Shown piece by piece: positions 6,650-7,819 of a DNA stretch of 7,819 nt. The position numbers and the translations under genes are program-made. This DNA is from an uncultured bacterium (GTDB taxonomy: Bacteria > Patescibacteriota > Gracilibacteria > Absconditabacterales > Absconditicoccaceae). Each line of letters opens with the position of its first letter. Positions within the stretch are counted from its first letter, which is position 1. The notes beneath the pieces were generated by a model. The model ran no database searches. It was given only the letters and a program-made list of their open reading frames with translations, and was not told the origin of the DNA. The DNA lies in contig CALCYP010000111.1 of the NCBI GenBank assembly GCA_937906635.1, forward strand, positions 1 to 7,819, given 5' to 3'.

Positions 6650-6956
6650 GACTTCTCTCAACCTTGAAACTCTTAAATATTCTTTTTCAACTTGACGAGC
6701 TTCGGAATCCGTCCCCGCAATCCTGCGGGGCTATCCCCTCCATCCCTGGACTTCTCTCAACCTTGAAACTCTTAAATATCCTTTTTCAACTTGACGAGCT
6801 TCGGAATCCGTCCCCGCAATCCTGTTGGGCTTTCCCCTCCATCCCTGGATTTCTCTCAACCTTGAAACTCTTAAATATCTTTTTCAACACGACGGTCTTC
6901 GAAATCCGTCCCCGCAATCCTGCGGGGCTTTCCCCTCCATCCTTGAACTTTAAATT
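6597..6956 (+). repeat. Tandem array derived from the 3' half of tRNA-Arg (three ~98-99-bp units plus the parental half)
   Basis: Units start at CAAC: 6597 (inside the tRNA), 6688, 6787 and 6885, so spacings are 91, 99 and 98. Each unit has a sequence like the tRNA anticodon arm (GACGAGCTTCGGAATCCGTC or GACGGTCTTCGAAATCCGTC), then a hairpin CCCCGCA-ATCC-TGCGGGG replacing the T arm, then the tRNA 3' end CCCCTCCATCCCTGG and its trailer ACTTCTCTCAACCTTGAAAC...AAATAT. The last unit is truncated (CCATCCTTGAAC). The middle unit has TGTTGGG instead of TGCGGGG, weakening its hairpin. The last unit matches the tRNA itself over 17 bases at its start (CAACACGACGGTCTTCG), while units 1 and 2 share CAACTTGACGAGCTTCGG. 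No unit has an acceptor 5' strand or D arm, so none is a functional tRNA. A standard-code open frame runs through the array but I judge it non-coding. Confidence 0.85.
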
Positions 6957-6968
6957 ATAATCAAAAAA

Positions 6969-7355
6969 ATGTCTTGATTTGCTATCGCTGTTTTATGCAT
7001 TCTTATTTTGGTAACACTATTCTATTTAGCAACTGCTTTGTATTCTTTTTGAGTAAAATTGCCAAAATGGCTTAGAATCACAACTTGAGTATTCTTTATT
7101 GTTTATTCACTACTTGCAATTTTATGATTTGCAATGATGAAAAATGTCTCAATGCTTTCTGCTTCTATGGCACTTGTTATAGTTAATTTGATTTTATGAA
7201 TATACATGTTAGTAGCTACAAAAGCCCCTAAACGATTAAAAATTTTGGTTTGAGTTGTTGCTTGTATATTGGTAGTAATACATATCATTTCATGCTTTGC
7301 TGTACCTACTATGTACGGATCTGTTACAATGAATATGTGAGTAAATGGATTATAA
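6969..7355 (+). CDS. Small four-helix membrane protein, 128 aa, unknown function
   Basis: The frame runs from the ATG to TAA with 7 TGA codons read as Gly. There are four hydrophobic segments, at about residues 3-24 (FAIAVLCILILVTLFYLATA), 40-58, 64-84 (LSASMALVIVNLILGIYML) and 94-113 (ILVGVVACILVVIHIISCFA). The short loops between them carry Lys and Arg (VKLPKWLR, TKAPKRLK), so it is an integral inner-membrane protein. I do not recognise a family. It begins 13 bases after the tRNA-derived array, has no Shine-Dalgarno, and is followed by a hairpin terminator. TGA use marks it as a resident rather than imported gene. Confidence 0.8.
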
Positions 7356-7377
7356 AATATCAACTTAATTAAATATA

Positions 7378-7407
7378 AAATCTCAACATTAGTTGAGATT
7401 TTTTTAT
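7378..7407. terminator. Intrinsic terminator, usable in both directions
   Basis: A 10-bp perfect stem AAATCTCAAC / GTTGAGATTT with loop ATTA, followed by a T-rich tract. It lies 22 bases after the membrane-protein stop. A-rich sequence on its left also makes it a possible terminator for the convergent toxin gene, although it is about 115 bases from that stop. Confidence 0.85.
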
Positions 7408-7522
7408 TTTTGAAAAGCGATATTAGAAATACAGCATAACAATAAATTTTCAAAAATTCTGTTTTTTTCTTTCCAACTTTATCTGCCTTTTGATAGCAAA
7501 TACTACATTTTCTGCTAAACTA

Positions 7523-7819
7523 TTAATTAATATTAAACAATTCCAATTTTATAAATCACAATACCTCATTGATCATTTTTGTTTTCATAAAATCTTTTTG
7601 TTTATTTGATATTAAATCTCAAATTTCTGCTAAAATTGTATTGGGTTTGAATTGCTGTGGTATTATGAGTAATAATTTTTCCAAAAAATCTTCGTAGGTT
7701 AATCATGTCCTTTCCAAGATTATATCTTTGTTTACTGGGAATCTTTGTTTGAAGAAATAGTCCACATCAAATAAATCTCTATTTTTCATCCTTTCACTCA
7801 ATGCCACCAATTTATGGGC
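7523..7819 (-). CDS. AbiEii-like nucleotidyltransferase toxin, C-terminal fragment (5' end outside window)
   Basis: The visible 98 codons end at TAA and contain three TGA codons read as Gly. The block HKLVALSERMKNRDLFDVDYFF matches, from memory, the conserved Lys-x-x-Ala-Leu...Arg-Asp-Leu-Tyr-Asp segment of the AbiEii/AbiGii nucleotidyltransferase family, the toxin half of type IV toxin-antitoxin and abortive-infection systems. In this family the nucleotidyltransferase core with its GS and acidic metal-binding residues is N-terminal, and it lies beyond the right edge. The partner antitoxin (AbiEi-like) would also be expected there. UGA use shows that the gene has been resident long enough to adopt the host code or came from a relative. 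Assignment rests on one motif, so moderate confidence. Confidence 0.72.

Noticed and set aside
6597..6956. CRISPR array
   Set aside because: The whole ~98-bp unit repeats with no unique spacers and clear derivation from the adjacent tRNA, so it does not have CRISPR architecture.
6583..6960. 125-codon standard-code open frame with repeated SIPGLLSTLKLLNI peptides
   Set aside because: It starts inside tRNA-Arg and runs through the tandem array. The last repeat spacing is 98, so the peptide frame is not kept, and there is no ribosome-binding site. It is a by-product of the repeats.
7103..7453. 116-codon minus-strand open frame
   Set aside because: It is antisense to the membrane-protein gene, which has good code-25 coding signal, and it would cross the strong hairpin at 7378-7407.
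7408..7522. Possible small Cys-rich minus-strand peptide (Lys-Cys-Ser-Ile-Cys)
   Set aside because: It has no convincing start, no ribosome-binding site and no family pattern; I treat this gap as empty.

Overview
The window comes from a genome that reads UGA as glycine (genetic code 25), as known for Gracilibacteria (BD1-5) and Absconditabacteria (SR1) of the Candidate Phyla Radiation. Seven of the nine protein genes are shredded under the standard code. With TGA = Gly they become uninterrupted proteins with correct family motifs, including both P-loops of the GTPase Der and the signature blocks of PduL and FtsW. Every gene whose end is visible stops at TAA or TAG, never TGA. The DNA is AT-rich, intergenic gaps are short and most starts lack a Shine-Dalgarno sequence, which fits a reduced CPR genome.

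Layout, left to right. (1) 1-1062, plus strand: two tandem PduL-type phosphotransacetylase genes (the first cut by the window edge), ending at a bidirectional hairpin terminator. (2) 1096-1842, minus strand: an unknown 176-aa protein with a strong Shine-Dalgarno and no UGA codons, then a terminator and tRNA-Cys(GCA) with an encoded CCA. (3) 1912-1988: an imperfect palindromic repeat. (4) 1991-3400, minus strand: der, a ribosome-assembly GTPase with two G domains and a KH-like domain. Its inter-domain linker holds an in-frame, GC-rich palindromic insertion. (5) 3401-3539: a divergent promoter region. (6) 3540-4403, plus strand: a glycerol-acyltransferase-like gene, Bacteroidetes-like in sequence and also free of UGA. 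(7) 4507-6485, plus strand: ftsW (SEDS glycan polymerase) overlapping by one base a 286-aa protein of unknown function. (8) 6484-6956: a palindromic repeat, tRNA-Arg(UCG), and about three ~98-99-bp tandem repeats built from the tRNA 3' half plus its downstream flank. (9) 6969-7355, plus strand: a small four-helix membrane protein with a terminator. (10) 7523-7819, minus strand: the C-terminal end of an AbiEii-like nucleotidyltransferase toxin, cut by the window edge. I see no gene in 7408-7522.

The genes are mainly housekeeping: acetyl-phosphate/CoA metabolism, ribosome assembly, septal peptidoglycan synthesis and tRNAs. Among them are two apparent imports from standard-code bacteria (176-aa gene and acyltransferase), a toxin-type gene, and several palindromic or tandem repeat elements. 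The most unusual items are the tRNA-derived tandem array, the palindrome inserted inside the Der coding sequence, and the two genes that use no UGA among neighbours where about two thirds of glycines are UGA.
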